A DNA stretch of 13,721 nt from assembly GCA_020849075.1 (NCBI GenBank), contig JADLGZ010000128.1:1-13721 (forward strand), in the 5' to 3' direction. Of this stretch, positions 6,818 through 13,721 are shown in pieces (position 1 is the first letter of the stretch; every line of letters starts with the position of its first letter). The notes under the pieces are model-generated. The model saw only the letters and a list, made by a program, of their open reading frames with translations, was not told where the DNA came from and searched no databases. The stretch comes from Fimbriimonadaceae bacterium (GTDB lineage Bacteria; Armatimonadota; Fimbriimonadia; Fimbriimonadales; Fimbriimonadaceae). A program made the translations under genes and the position numbers.

Positions 6818-7568
6818 AATCCAAAATTTGCACGCTCGAGTAGAGGAAAAGCCGATCCTCAAGGGCGTAAACCTCACCATCAATCCAGGCGAAGTTCACG
6901 CCATCATGGGGCCAAATGGGTCGGGTAAGTCAACCCTCGCAAATGTGATCGCTGGGCGAGATGACTACGAGGTGACCGAAGGTACCGTTCTCTTTGAAGG
7001 CGAGGATCTATTGGAGCTTGCTGTGGATGAACGAGCCGTACGAGGGTTATTCCTGGCCTTTCAATATCCGGTCGAAATTCCCGGTGTGAGTAACGCCTAC
7101 TTCTTGCGCTCCGCCCTTAATGCTTGTCGAAAGGCCTCGGGCCAGCCCGAGCTAGATGCTCTCAAATTCATGACATTGGTTAAGGACAAAGCCAAGAGTC
7201 TTGGTTTGGACGCTACGATGCTCCAGCGCAGTGTAAACGAAGGGTTTAGCGGCGGCGAAAAGAAGAGGAACGAGATTTTTCAGATGGCGGTTCTTGAACC
7301 CAAGCTTGCGGTTCTCGATGAAACAGATAGTGGCCTTGATATTGACGCGCTCAAAGTGGTGGCCGATGGGGTGAATGCCTTGCGAGGGCGAGATCGAGGA
7401 TTCCTCATCGTCACTCACTATCAGCGGCTCCTCGATCATATCGTCCCCGACTTTGTCCACGTGATGGCCGATGGTCGATTGGTGAAGAGTGGCGGAAAGG
7501 ACCTGGCTCTAGAACTGGAAAAGAAGGGCTACAGTTGGATTGAGGAGCAGTTTGCCGGGAAGGCGTGA
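6810..7568 (+). CDS. sufC: Fe-S cluster assembly ATPase SufC
   Basis: SufC is the ABC-type ATPase of the SufBCD scaffold, which builds Fe-S clusters in the cytoplasm. The 252-residue length is typical. Motifs in order: Walker A GPNGSGKST (34-42), Q-loop FQYP (84-87), the SufC-style signature FSGGEKKRNE (146-155), Walker B LAVLDETDSGLD (166-177) and the switch His in VTHYQRLLDH (H203). GEKKRNE and DETDSGLD distinguish SufC from transporter ATPases. The start MLEIQNLHARVEEKPILKG aligns with the family N-terminus and fixes the ATG, although no Shine-Dalgarno precedes it. It lies 4 bases before sufD and likely shares a transcript with it. SufB, the required partner, is not in this window. Confidence 0.97.
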   Translation: MLEIQNLHARVEEKPILKGVNLTINPGEVHAIMGPNGSGKSTLANVIAGRDDYEVTEGTVLFEGEDLLELAVDERAVRGLFLAFQYPVEIPGVSNAYFLRSALNACRKASGQPELDALKFMTLVKDKAKSLGLDATMLQRSVNEGFSGGEKKRNEIFQMAVLEPKLAVLDETDSGLDIDALKVVADGVNALRGRDRGFLIVTHYQRLLDHIVPDFVHVMADGRLVKSGGKDLALELEKKGYSWIEEQFAGKA

Positions 7569-7572
7569 TGCG

Positions 7573-8859
7573 ATGAGTGCCCCAGCCATGGATCGAACAT
7601 TGATCAGCGGATTCGAGCATCGCGATGACGGCTCCAATCTCAGGAATCAAGCTGTCGCCCTTCTCGCGGGTCAAGAATTGCCATCCACCCGAGATGAGGA
7701 GTACAAATACACCCCCTTAAATCGCCTGAATGAGGTCGCCTGGGTGCCGGGTCCATCAACGCAACCGGAGTTGACTGAATGGATCAATCACCTCTTGCCC
7801 GATGTTGAACAGTACAGGGTCGTGTTCGTCAATGGCAAGTATGACGCTAACCTATCCAACTACTCGGACCTTGACATTGCCTTTCTTCGAGACGGGCACC
7901 CCATTGAACTGGGTCAGCTGGCAACAGCTAGTGAGTCAAGCTATGAAGTCGCAGCTCATCTAGGGAGGCTATGCAAGCCCGCCATGCCCCTAACTGCGGC
8001 GGTCAACACGTCCGCATTTTACGATGGGGCCGTCATCAGGGTTGATCGCAAACTCGACAAGCCAGTACACGTTGCGCACATCGCCACGGGAAAGCACGCG
8101 ACTTCCGCACCACGTACACTGATTGTCGCAGAACCAGGAGCAGATGCAACAGTAATTGAAACCTACCTGAGTGATGGTGAGACCCTTTCCCTTCCGGTAA
8201 CGGAGGTCTTTGTCCATTCTAATGCAACCCTTGAGCACATTCGTATCGGCAACGAAGATCTGTTAGCACGACATATTGGCCTTGTTGAAGTTCGACAAGA
8301 ACGAAACTCCACCTATCGCTCATACAACATCGTTTTTGGAGCAAGTCTCACCCGGAACGACATTAACATTTTTGTGGCCGGCGAGAATGCTCATACACGC
8401 TTCGACGGGGTTATTGCCTTAGATGGCGATCAACATGCCGACAACCACACGAGACTTGACCATGCCGTACCGCATTGTGAGAGTTTTGAGATCTACAAGC
8501 ACCTCCTTGGCGGAAAGTCACGAGGAGTCTTCAATGGCAAGATCTTTGTCCACCAAGATGCCCAAAAGACCGACGCAAAGCAGACCAATATGACTCTGCT
8601 CCTTTCGCCTCACGCTCAAGTTGACACCAAGCCTCAGCTGGAAATTTTTGCGGACGATGTCAAGTGTACACACGGTGCTACGATCGGCCAGCTTCGAAAG
8701 GATGCCTTGTTTTACTTGCGAAGCAGAGGGATTGACGAGGCCACGGCGCAAGGACTCTTGGTTTATGCGTTCGCTGCGGAGGTTTTGGAACTTATCCAAA
8801 ATGAGAGTCTGCGTAGTGCACTTGAGCAAATGCTCGTCGCCAAGTTGGGCACCAGCTAG
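7573..8859 (+). CDS. sufD: Fe-S cluster assembly protein SufD
   Basis: SufD is the beta-helix partner that pairs with SufB on the SufC dimer. The start is the ATG at 7573, giving 428 residues and lying 4 bases after the sufC stop with AAGG about 10 bases upstream. The open frame extends to 7540, but that would overlap sufC. The N-terminal helical part contains DEEYKYTPLNRL, a SufD-type element. The core beta-helix ends in the diagnostic region FNGKIFVHQDAQKTDAKQTN from residue 320, then LEIFADDVKCTHGAT, with C365 and H367 matching the Cys/His pair important in SufD, and FYLRSRGI. The ADDVKC(T/S)HGAT block and the length separate it from SufB, which has a Glu-containing site and is longer. The order sufC-sufD without an adjacent sufB is uncommon. 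Pyruvate kinase follows after 29 bases. Confidence 0.95.
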   Translation: MSAPAMDRTLISGFEHRDDGSNLRNQAVALLAGQELPSTRDEEYKYTPLNRLNEVAWVPGPSTQPELTEWINHLLPDVEQYRVVFVNGKYDANLSNYSDLDIAFLRDGHPIELGQLATASESSYEVAAHLGRLCKPAMPLTAAVNTSAFYDGAVIRVDRKLDKPVHVAHIATGKHATSAPRTLIVAEPGADATVIETYLSDGETLSLPVTEVFVHSNATLEHIRIGNEDLLARHIGLVEVRQERNSTYRSYNIVFGASLTRNDINIFVAGENAHTRFDGVIALDGDQHADNHTRLDHAVPHCESFEIYKHLLGGKSRGVFNGKIFVHQDAQKTDAKQTNMTLLLSPHAQVDTKPQLEIFADDVKCTHGATIGQLRKDALFYLRSRGIDEATAQGLLVYAFAAEVLELIQNESLRSALEQMLVAKLGTS

Positions 8860-8888
8860 GCAAATTCTCTCGTCCCTTCTTGTTGGCA

Positions 8889-10286
8889 ATGAAGCGACGC
8901 ACAAAAATTGTTTGTACCCTCGGTCCAGCCTGCGGTAACAAGGCGGGCATCGAAGCCCTCGTCACCGCAGGCATGAATGTCGCGAGAATCAACTGCAGCC
9001 ACGGCGACTGGGAGACCCGACACCAATGGATTCAAGAGATTCGGGGCATGGTGCGACCTGTAGCACCCATCGGAATTCTTGTAGACCTCCAAGGGCCCAA
9101 ATTTCGTATCGGCGAATTAGCCACGCCGCTCTCGGTAACGGCCGGACAGACACTCACCATCAGCCATAAGGATCCGAGTGCCCAACTCTACATCCAAGGG
9201 AAAGAAATTTGGGAGGCCATGAAGACCGGCGACAAACTTCTCCTAGGGGACGGCGACGTCGAGCTAAAGCTCGGAGTGGAAACGGGAAGCGAGTTCGCCG
9301 CAAAGGTAGTCACAAACGGAGTCATCAAGAGCCGCCAAGGCGTAACGCTCGTCGGCAAGAGCTTTGAGACCGCCGCCATCACGGAAAAAGACCTGATGGA
9401 CGTGATTGAGGCGGCCTCGGCAAAGGCCGATTTCCTCGCCTTGTCTTACGTTCGCCGCGCCGCCGACCTGCGAGAACTTCGACGCATCCTTGAAAAGTTT
9501 GATTATCATCCACAAATCGTCGCCAAAATCGAAACTCAGCAAGCGGTGAAAGAGATCGATGAAATCCTCAAGGTGGCGGATATCATCATGGTCGCAAGGG
9601 GCGACCTGGGCCTCCAAATGAACTTGGAGGATGTTCCTTTAGTGCAGAAGAAGATAATCCGCAAATGCAATGAGGCTGGAAAACCTGTGATCACCGCCAC
9701 GCAAATGCTTGAGAGCATGGTGAACCTTTCTCGTCCGACCCGCGCAGAGGCAACCGATATCGCCAATGCAATTCTCGATGGAACCGATGCGGTGATGCTT
9801 AGTGGCGAAACTGCGACTGGGCGATACCCAACGGAGAGTGTTAAGGTGATGAGCAAAATTGCCGAGGCCGCCGAATCATCGTTCAACTACGATGCCCATT
9901 TCGATTCGATGGAAGCCATCAAAGACAACACAAGCGCGGTTGCGGAGGCAGCCGTCCAGTTGGCAACAAGCCTCAAAGTCAAGGCGATCCTTACAACCAC
10001 GACAAGCGGCCTAACCCCCCGCATGGTTAGTAAGTTTCGACCTCGCATGCCAGTCCTTTGCACAGCCTGGAACCAGAACACTCATCGTCAGATGAGCATT
10101 GCTTGGGGAGTTGAAACCATCATGTTGGATAGCCCAGACACGATGGACGACGTTGCTGATCGAGCGATTGACGGATTCCTCAAGGAACGGCTTCTCAAAG
10201 TGGGTGACGCAATCGTGATTACGGCTGGTGTCCCCGCAGGCAAAGTTGGCAACACGAACCTGATCATGGTTGAAACCGTCAAGTAA
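8889..10286 (+). CDS. pyk: Pyruvate kinase
   Basis: Pyruvate kinase transfers phosphate from phosphoenolpyruvate to ADP at the end of glycolysis. The 465 residues fit the bacterial enzyme (about 470-480). Active-site blocks are complete: ARINCSHGD (32-40) with R33, N35, S37 and H38; DLQGPKFRIG (66-75); VAKIE with catalytic K213 and metal ligand E215; MVARGDLG with metal ligand D239; then ITATQMLESM and SRPTRAEATDIANA. The C-terminal domain is intact and ends in the usual VGNTNLIMVETV. Cys replaces the common Phe in the RxNFSHG motif, which looks tolerable. The frame opens at a TTG at 8880, but the ATG at 8889 gives MKRRTKIVCTLGP, the expected N-terminus. No Shine-Dalgarno is visible, so expression may rely on the upstream suf transcript. 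Confidence 0.97.
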   Translation: MKRRTKIVCTLGPACGNKAGIEALVTAGMNVARINCSHGDWETRHQWIQEIRGMVRPVAPIGILVDLQGPKFRIGELATPLSVTAGQTLTISHKDPSAQLYIQGKEIWEAMKTGDKLLLGDGDVELKLGVETGSEFAAKVVTNGVIKSRQGVTLVGKSFETAAITEKDLMDVIEAASAKADFLALSYVRRAADLRELRRILEKFDYHPQIVAKIETQQAVKEIDEILKVADIIMVARGDLGLQMNLEDVPLVQKKIIRKCNEAGKPVITATQMLESMVNLSRPTRAEATDIANAILDGTDAVMLSGETATGRYPTESVKVMSKIAEAAESSFNYDAHFDSMEAIKDNTSAVAEAAVQLATSLKVKAILTTTTSGLTPRMVSKFRPRMPVLCTAWNQNTHRQMSIAWGVETIMLDSPDTMDDVADRAIDGFLKERLLKVGDAIVITAGVPAGKVGNTNLIMVETVK

Positions 10287-10298
10287 ACTGGGCGGGTC

Positions 10299-10302
10299 AG
10301 GA
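10299..10302 (+). promoter_or_regulatory. Ribosome binding site deciding the start of the small coiled-coil gene
   Basis: AGGA lies 8 bases before the ATG at 10311, ideal Shine-Dalgarno spacing, and overlaps the alternative in-frame ATG at 10302. It therefore favours 10311. It is one of the few convincing Shine-Dalgarno sites in the window. Confidence 0.55.
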
Positions 10303-10310
10303 TGACGCTT

Positions 10311-10565
10311 ATGAAAACATGGACTGTTCTTCTCATCGCACTCGGCGTGATGATTGGCATCGCACTCAGTATTAAACCATGGGAACTTCTTCGGGAAGAA
10401 CGTACTCAAGCAGCTGATGCAAAGCGCGAGATGAAGCACGCGGAGAAGGAACGAGCCGACTTGCTGCGGCAACAAAGCAAGCTGGATAGCGCCGTCGGCC
10501 GAGAAGAATTGATCCGCAAGCGTGGCTATAAGCGGCCCGACGATACGCCTTGGGAACCTCGTTGA
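10311..10565 (+). CDS. Small membrane-anchored coiled-coil protein, DivIC/FtsB-like in layout
   Basis: An 84-residue protein of unknown function. Residues 3-21 form one hydrophobic segment (TWTVLLIALGVMIGIALSI), so the protein is probably an inner-membrane anchor with its C-terminal part on the outer side. Residues about 27-60 are a highly charged helix with heptad-like spacing (Arg, Glu, Lys, Ala, Leu), likely a coiled coil. The end REELIRKRGYKRPDDTP recalls the conserved tail of septum initiators DivIC/FtsB, where a helix is followed by an Arg-Gly and Pro-acidic turn. That similarity is in layout only and does not prove a division role. It follows pyk by 24 bases and its stop overlaps the start chosen for the next gene. 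Confidence 0.7.
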   Translation: MKTWTVLLIALGVMIGIALSIKPWELLREERTQAADAKREMKHAEKERADLLRQQSKLDSAVGREELIRKRGYKRPDDTPWEPR

Positions 10566-11233
10566 TACCCTTCCTCTTACTTGCAACGCAAACTGGACCC
10601 GCCTACCCATTTCCACGGGCCATCCTTGTTGTGCCAAAGCAATCATTCTCAGGACGTTCCGTTCGAACGTTCACCAACCCGTCCGAGGATCTCGAACTGA
10701 TCACCACTGATAATGTAACCACAGAGGTAACCCAACTAGATCGTGCTACAGGCCGCAGTACTTGGCTTTGGCGGATGAAATCGGAGTCTCAAAAGGTGGA
10801 CGGCCAATTGGTAGTCACGGACCCCAAGGCTCAGCCGTTTGAATTCACCGAAATCCGTTCCCGGGCCGGTGCCCAGTTTTCTTTTGAAACTGGACTCGAT
10901 GAAGGCGGCGGGCAACAAATGATTTCTCGCCTTAACACTCTCCCCCTACCGGCAGAGCCAACGGGCATCGGTGACACCTGGGAGTTCAGCGATAGCCGCA
11001 CCATGCCTTACATCTTTCGCGGTCGAGTACTGGGTTACGAAAATGGGCTCTACAAGGTCAAGACCTTCTTTCAAAGCACTGAATCGCCAAAGTTCACCGC
11101 TAATGGCACCGCCTGGGTCGGCATGAATGGCATTCCGAGCAAGGTCGAAGTCACCGCCAGTCCCATGGAGATTCCGGGTGGCGAGGGACCAAAGGCGACC
11201 TTGACGTTGGTATTCACCTTAGCAAGAAAGTAG
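10562..11233 (+). CDS. Probable exported protein of unknown function
   Basis: I do not recognise this protein. From the TTG at 10562 it has 223 residues: a short hydrophobic N-terminus (MIPFLLLATQTGPAYP) that may be a weak signal peptide or remnant, then a strand-rich body with few charged helices and no cysteine. A middle motif, LPAEPTGIGDTWEFSD, has the form seen in secreted beta-rich domains of the DUF6263 kind, but I cannot assign the family. The TTG overlaps the stop of the preceding gene (TTGA), and GGGAA lies 5 bases upstream. A second TTG at 10550 would add four residues. The overlap suggests the two products are made together. The stop lies inside a palindrome shared with the convergent gene. 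Confidence 0.65.
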   Translation: MIPFLLLATQTGPAYPFPRAILVVPKQSFSGRSVRTFTNPSEDLELITTDNVTTEVTQLDRATGRSTWLWRMKSESQKVDGQLVVTDPKAQPFEFTEIRSRAGAQFSFETGLDEGGGQQMISRLNTLPLPAEPTGIGDTWEFSDSRTMPYIFRGRVLGYENGLYKVKTFFQSTESPKFTANGTAWVGMNGIPSKVEVTASPMEIPGGEGPKATLTLVFTLARK

Positions 11234-11244
11234 GTCGCGACCTA
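11231..11244. repeat. 14-bp perfect palindrome spanning two convergent stop codons
   Basis: TAGGTCGCGACCTA equals its own reverse complement. Its first three bases are the TAG of the plus-strand gene and its last three are the TAG of the minus-strand gene, leaving 8 bases between the stops. As RNA it could fold only into a short stem with a CGCG loop and lacks a T-tract, so it is a poor classical terminator, though it could act weakly in both directions. Confidence 0.6.
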
Positions 11245-11946
11245 TTCTGGGGAACGCACGCTGGAAGGGGCACTCACCGGCATCGCTCCCCGAGGTGCAA
11301 CGAAAGTAAAGCGTAGCGTGCTCGGTACCGCGGGCATGATCGTCATCCGCCACGTTGTCGTAAGCCTGCCCCGAACTTCCTTTCCCCTCACTTCTTTTAG
11401 AACCGGAGCTTCCGGGGTGAGCGGCCCAGCAAACACAAAGGACACGAAGTCGTTCTGCGTTGAATATCGTAATTGCAACGGAGTTGAAGTATCAATGTCG
11501 GCGCTCCGGAGCCAGGGGCGCCAAGCATCCGTCGAGATCATATCGGTAAAGAGGCGAACTGGTGTTGCCATCATCCCCCGGGCCGTCGCCTGAAGTAACG
11601 AACTCAAGCCTGTCAAGTCACGATAGCCCGCGCTTGAGTATTGGTTCATTACCGGATCGTAACGGATGTAGTCCGTACCGTCGGCCATCAAATGCCGCTC
11701 CAACTTTTCCTCCCGATAGCTCCAGATAGCGGCCCTCGGAAGCTCCGATTCGGTAGGAGGTAAGTAGTAGAAATTCACGCGGAATGACTGCCGCCGCAAG
11801 GAGGTGACGTCTTCACCGGTCAGCGCCAAAGTCAGTCCCGGACCAGCCCGAAGGACACCTAAAGCGAGGCTGATATGCTCTGGCCCTACGATTTGAGCAG
11901 ATCCAACAACCGGGAGGCAAAGTGTCAAGACGAGCGAGGTGCGCAC
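11242..11946 (-). CDS. Exported protein of unknown function, possibly LolA-like
   Basis: A 234-residue exported protein. The frame is open back to a TTG at 12072, but the only sensible N-terminus is the GTG at 11946, which begins a clean signal peptide (MRTSLVLTLCLPVVGSAQ, cleavage after A17 or Q18). The mature part alternates strands and loops: FRVNFYYLPP, AAIWSYREEKLERHLMADG, YIRYDPVMNQYSSAGY, then a helix-rich LSSLLQATARGMM and a strand-rich C-terminus. The run of Tyr-containing strands followed by a 'dG..yi.YdP....ys..gY' pattern recalls LolA/LolB-like lipoprotein-handling folds, but this is a weak visual likeness. No catalytic motif or cysteine stands out. It is divergent from thrS, with 125 bases between the start codons, and convergent with the exported protein gene on the other side. 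Confidence 0.65.
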   Translation of the reverse strand: MRTSLVLTLCLPVVGSAQIVGPEHISLALGVLRAGPGLTLALTGEDVTSLRRQSFRVNFYYLPPTESELPRAAIWSYREEKLERHLMADGTDYIRYDPVMNQYSSAGYRDLTGLSSLLQATARGMMATPVRLFTDMISTDAWRPWLRSADIDTSTPLQLRYSTQNDFVSFVFAGPLTPEAPVLKEVRGKEVRGRLTTTWRMTIMPAVPSTLRFTFVAPRGAMPVSAPSSVRSPE

Positions 11947-12071
11947 GAACGTTGGACGAGCCCTAAGGCCCTGGGGTTCTAGTCTCAATCGGGCATAATC
12001 TACATTGGATCCAGAGGCACCTAGCCCTCGATCCAAGAAAATCAAATCCCCTGGTCTGGGAAGAAAAGCCA
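11947..12071. other. Divergent intergenic region upstream of thrS
   Basis: These 125 bases separate the start codons of the minus-strand exported protein gene and thrS, so promoters for both should be here. The plus strand has CATAAT at 11994-11999, a plausible -10 box for thrS, without a good -35 box at the usual distance. The minus strand has TAGATT at 11997-12002, a weak candidate for the other gene. I see no T-box, stable hairpin or repeat. Confidence 0.35.
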
Positions 12072-13721
12072 ATGAAATACGAAGAGTCTTATCTGTACCG
12101 CCTGCGGCATTCCGCCGCCCACTTGCTTGCTCAAGCCGTCCAAGAGCTCTACCCCGGAGTCAAACTCGCAATCGGTCCTCCCATCGAAAATGGCTTCTAT
12201 TACGATATGGAGTTCCCTGAGGCCATTCGTGAAGAAGAACTGGGCAAGATCGAAAAGCGGATGAAAGAACTGGCCAAGCTCGATCAACGCATCGAACGCA
12301 AGGAAGTAACTCGTGAGGAAGCCAAGTCCCTTATCCTCGACGATGCAATCCAAGGCATGGGCCGGGCCGTCGCAGACTACAAACTCCAGCTTCTTGAAGC
12401 CGTTCCGGATGGAGATGCAATCAGTTTCTACGATCAGAAACGGATCGGCCACGATGGTAAAGAGCACCGCTTCATTGACCTATGCCGTGGTCCACATGTG
12501 GCCAGCACAAAGGAGATCAAGAACTTTAAGCTCATGAGTATCGCCGGGGCCTATTGGCGAGGCGACGTTAAGAACAAGCAGCTTACGCGGATTTATGGCA
12601 CCGCGTTTGAGACTCCAGAGGAACTTGAGCAACACCTCCTCATGCTAGAGGAAGCCAAGAAGCGCGACCACCGCGTTCTCGGCAAGGAGCTTGGGCTCTT
12701 CATGTTCTCACCCGTCGTTGGAACGGGGCTGGCCTTGTGGCTCCCCAAAGGGGCGACCCTTCGCAATACTATGGTCGATTTCCTTCAGAAGGAACAGCTC
12801 AAGCGAGGCTACGAACCCGTCGTTACGCCCAATATTGCGAGCATCAAGCTCTACGAGAAGTCCGGGCATATCATCAACTATCGCGATAAGATGTTTCCGT
12901 TCATGGAGGACCTCAACTCGGACGGTGAGGTCAGTGATACGTTCATCTTGAAGCCGATGAACTGTCCTTTCCATATCGAGATTTACAGGTCTCAGATGCG
13001 GTCTTACCGTGACCTACCGATTCGATATGCCGAGTTTGGAACGGTCTATCGATACGAACAGTCGGGAGAAGTTGCTGGGATACTTCGCGCCCGAGGCTTC
13101 ACGCAAGACGACGCCCACCTATTCGTCACCCCTGACCAGCTTCAGGAGGAGTTTATTGGCGTCGTAGAAGTCATCCAAGCGGTTCTGGAGAAGCTGGGGT
13201 TGACCAATTTCAGAGTCCGGGTCGGCACCAAAGATCCGGCGAGTGACAAGTACATTGGCCATGATGACAATTGGCAGCTTGCGACAGATGCGATCCTTGG
13301 TGCTTGCAAGAAACTCGGCATGGACTACGAAGTCTCGCCCGGAGACGCGGCCTTCTACGGCCCCAAGCTGGACATCATCATCAAGGACGCTCTGGGGCGC
13401 GATTGGCAGATGGGCACGGTGCAAGTGGACTACAACTTGCCGGAACGCTTTGAGTTGGAGTACATCGGCGAAGACAGCAAGCCTCATCGTCCGGTCATGA
13501 TTCACAGAGCACCATTTGGTTCACTCGAACGAATGATTGGTCTTCTGACCGAGCAATATGCGGGTGCCTTCCCTCTTTGGCTGGCCCCAACCCAAGTCGC
13601 CATGCTACCGATTGCCGACCGACATGTTCAATACGCCCAAGAGATCGCGGCAATTCTCCAAGGTCATCCAAGCCACGGCTACCAAGCCAATGGCGAAGTC
13701 ACGTGGCCACCCATTACGGCG
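12072..13721 (+). CDS. thrS: Threonyl-tRNA synthetase lacking the TGS domain (3' end outside the window)
   Basis: This class II synthetase charges tRNA-Thr and edits mischarged Ser-tRNA. The frame is open for 550 codons to the window edge. It begins MKYEESYLYRLRHSAAHLL, directly at the editing domain. The editing motifs are present: HxxxH (H13, H17) and C138 and H142 in LCRGPH. The catalytic core has KPMNCPFH with zinc ligand C298, H349 in TQDDAH and H478 in MIHRAPFG, plus motif 2 around YRYEQSGE and motif 3 GSLERMIG. The usual first ~60 residues, a TGS domain, are absent. In-frame sequence upstream of the ATG (DPRKSNPLVWEEKP) does not resemble TGS, so the start looks real. The anticodon-binding domain starts with LWLAPTQVAMLPI, but the last ~20 visible residues do not look like that family. 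A long ribosome leader or T-box is not evident. Confidence 0.93.
   Translation, partial: MKYEESYLYRLRHSAAHLLAQAVQELYPGVKLAIGPPIENGFYYDMEFPEAIREEELGKIEKRMKELAKLDQRIERKEVTREEAKSLILDDAIQGMGRAVADYKLQLLEAVPDGDAISFYDQKRIGHDGKEHRFIDLCRGPHVASTKEIKNFKLMSIAGAYWRGDVKNKQLTRIYGTAFETPEELEQHLLMLEEAKKRDHRVLGKELGLFMFSPVVGTGLALWLPKGATLRNTMVDFLQKEQLKRGYEPVVTPNIASIKLYEKSGHIINYRDKMFPFMEDLNSDGEVSDTFILKPMNCPFHIEIYRSQMRSYRDLPIRYAEFGTVYRYEQSGEVAGILRARGFTQDDAHLFVTPDQLQEEFIGVVEVIQAVLEKLGLTNFRVRVGTKDPASDKYIGHDDNWQLATDAILGACKKLGMDYEVSPGDAAFYGPKLDIIIKDALGRDWQMGTVQVDYNLPERFELEYIGEDSKPHRPVMIHRAPFGSLERMIGLLTEQYAGAFPLWLAPTQVAMLPIADRHVQYAQEIAAILQGHPSHGYQANGEVTWPPITA

Noticed and set aside
10311..10565. Naming the small protein FtsB or DivIC
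   Set aside because: One membrane segment plus a coiled coil is a common layout, and the tail resemblance is too short. No division genes lie nearby.
10011..10646. 211-residue open frame on the minus strand
   Set aside because: It is antisense to pyk and the small coiled-coil gene, both well supported on the plus strand. Its translation has no domain-like pattern.
11947..12072. 42-codon N-terminal extension of the minus-strand exported protein, starting at TTG
   Set aside because: It would cover the thrS promoter region and bury a clean signal peptide that begins at the GTG at 11946.
1..13721. CRISPR array, tRNA or rRNA gene, transposase, integrase, toxin-antitoxin or prophage genes
   Set aside because: I looked for direct repeats, cloverleaf-like sequences and typical protein motifs on both strands and saw none.

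Overview
The window (about 13.7 kb, moderately GC-rich, densely coding) reads as ordinary chromosome of a free-living bacterium. Three things suggest a member of Armatimonadota, perhaps the Fimbriimonas group: scattered housekeeping genes mixed with many small secreted proteins of unknown function, NBR1-type Ig and golvesin-like domains on a secreted amidase, and weak or absent Shine-Dalgarno sites with at least two starts that look leaderless. That placement is inference and only moderately supported. I see no rRNA, tRNA, CRISPR array, transposase, integrase or phage gene.

Layout. (1) Positions 57-2065, plus strand: nuoE and nuoF, the NADH-oxidising end of respiratory complex I, overlapping by one base. 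NuoG does not follow. (2) Positions 2116-5839, minus strand: a tightly packed three-gene unit read from right to left. It encodes a secreted zinc amidase of peptidoglycan with two accessory domains, an unrecognised exported 558-residue protein with an STN-like (secretin/TonB N-terminal) module, and a small exported DUF3298-family protein. (3) Positions 5907-6752, plus strand: a family 2 glycosyltransferase, divergent from the amidase. Both genes have a TACAAT box 6-7 bases before their start codon. (4) Positions 6810-11233, plus strand: sufC, sufD, pyruvate kinase (pyk), a small membrane coiled-coil protein and a probable exported protein, closely spaced and likely co-transcribed. The sufC leader contains a candidate promoter, a small inverted repeat and an eight-codon reading frame overlapping the sufC start. 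(5) Positions 11242-11946, minus strand: an exported protein of unknown function, convergent with the previous gene. The two stop codons form the ends of one 14-bp palindrome. (6) Positions 12072-13721, plus strand: thrS, cut off by the window edge, lacking the usual N-terminal TGS domain.

How they fit together. SufC and SufD help assemble Fe-S clusters, which NuoE and NuoF need, though the two loci are apart and sufB is missing here. The amidase unit is the least ordinary part. A muralytic enzyme is co-encoded with a DUF3298 protein, a domain family known from the lysozyme-sensing anti-sigma factor RsiV and the peptidoglycan deacetylase PdaC, and with an orphan STN-like protein. I found no clear evidence of a complete new system; that unit and the sufC leader most deserve follow-up.
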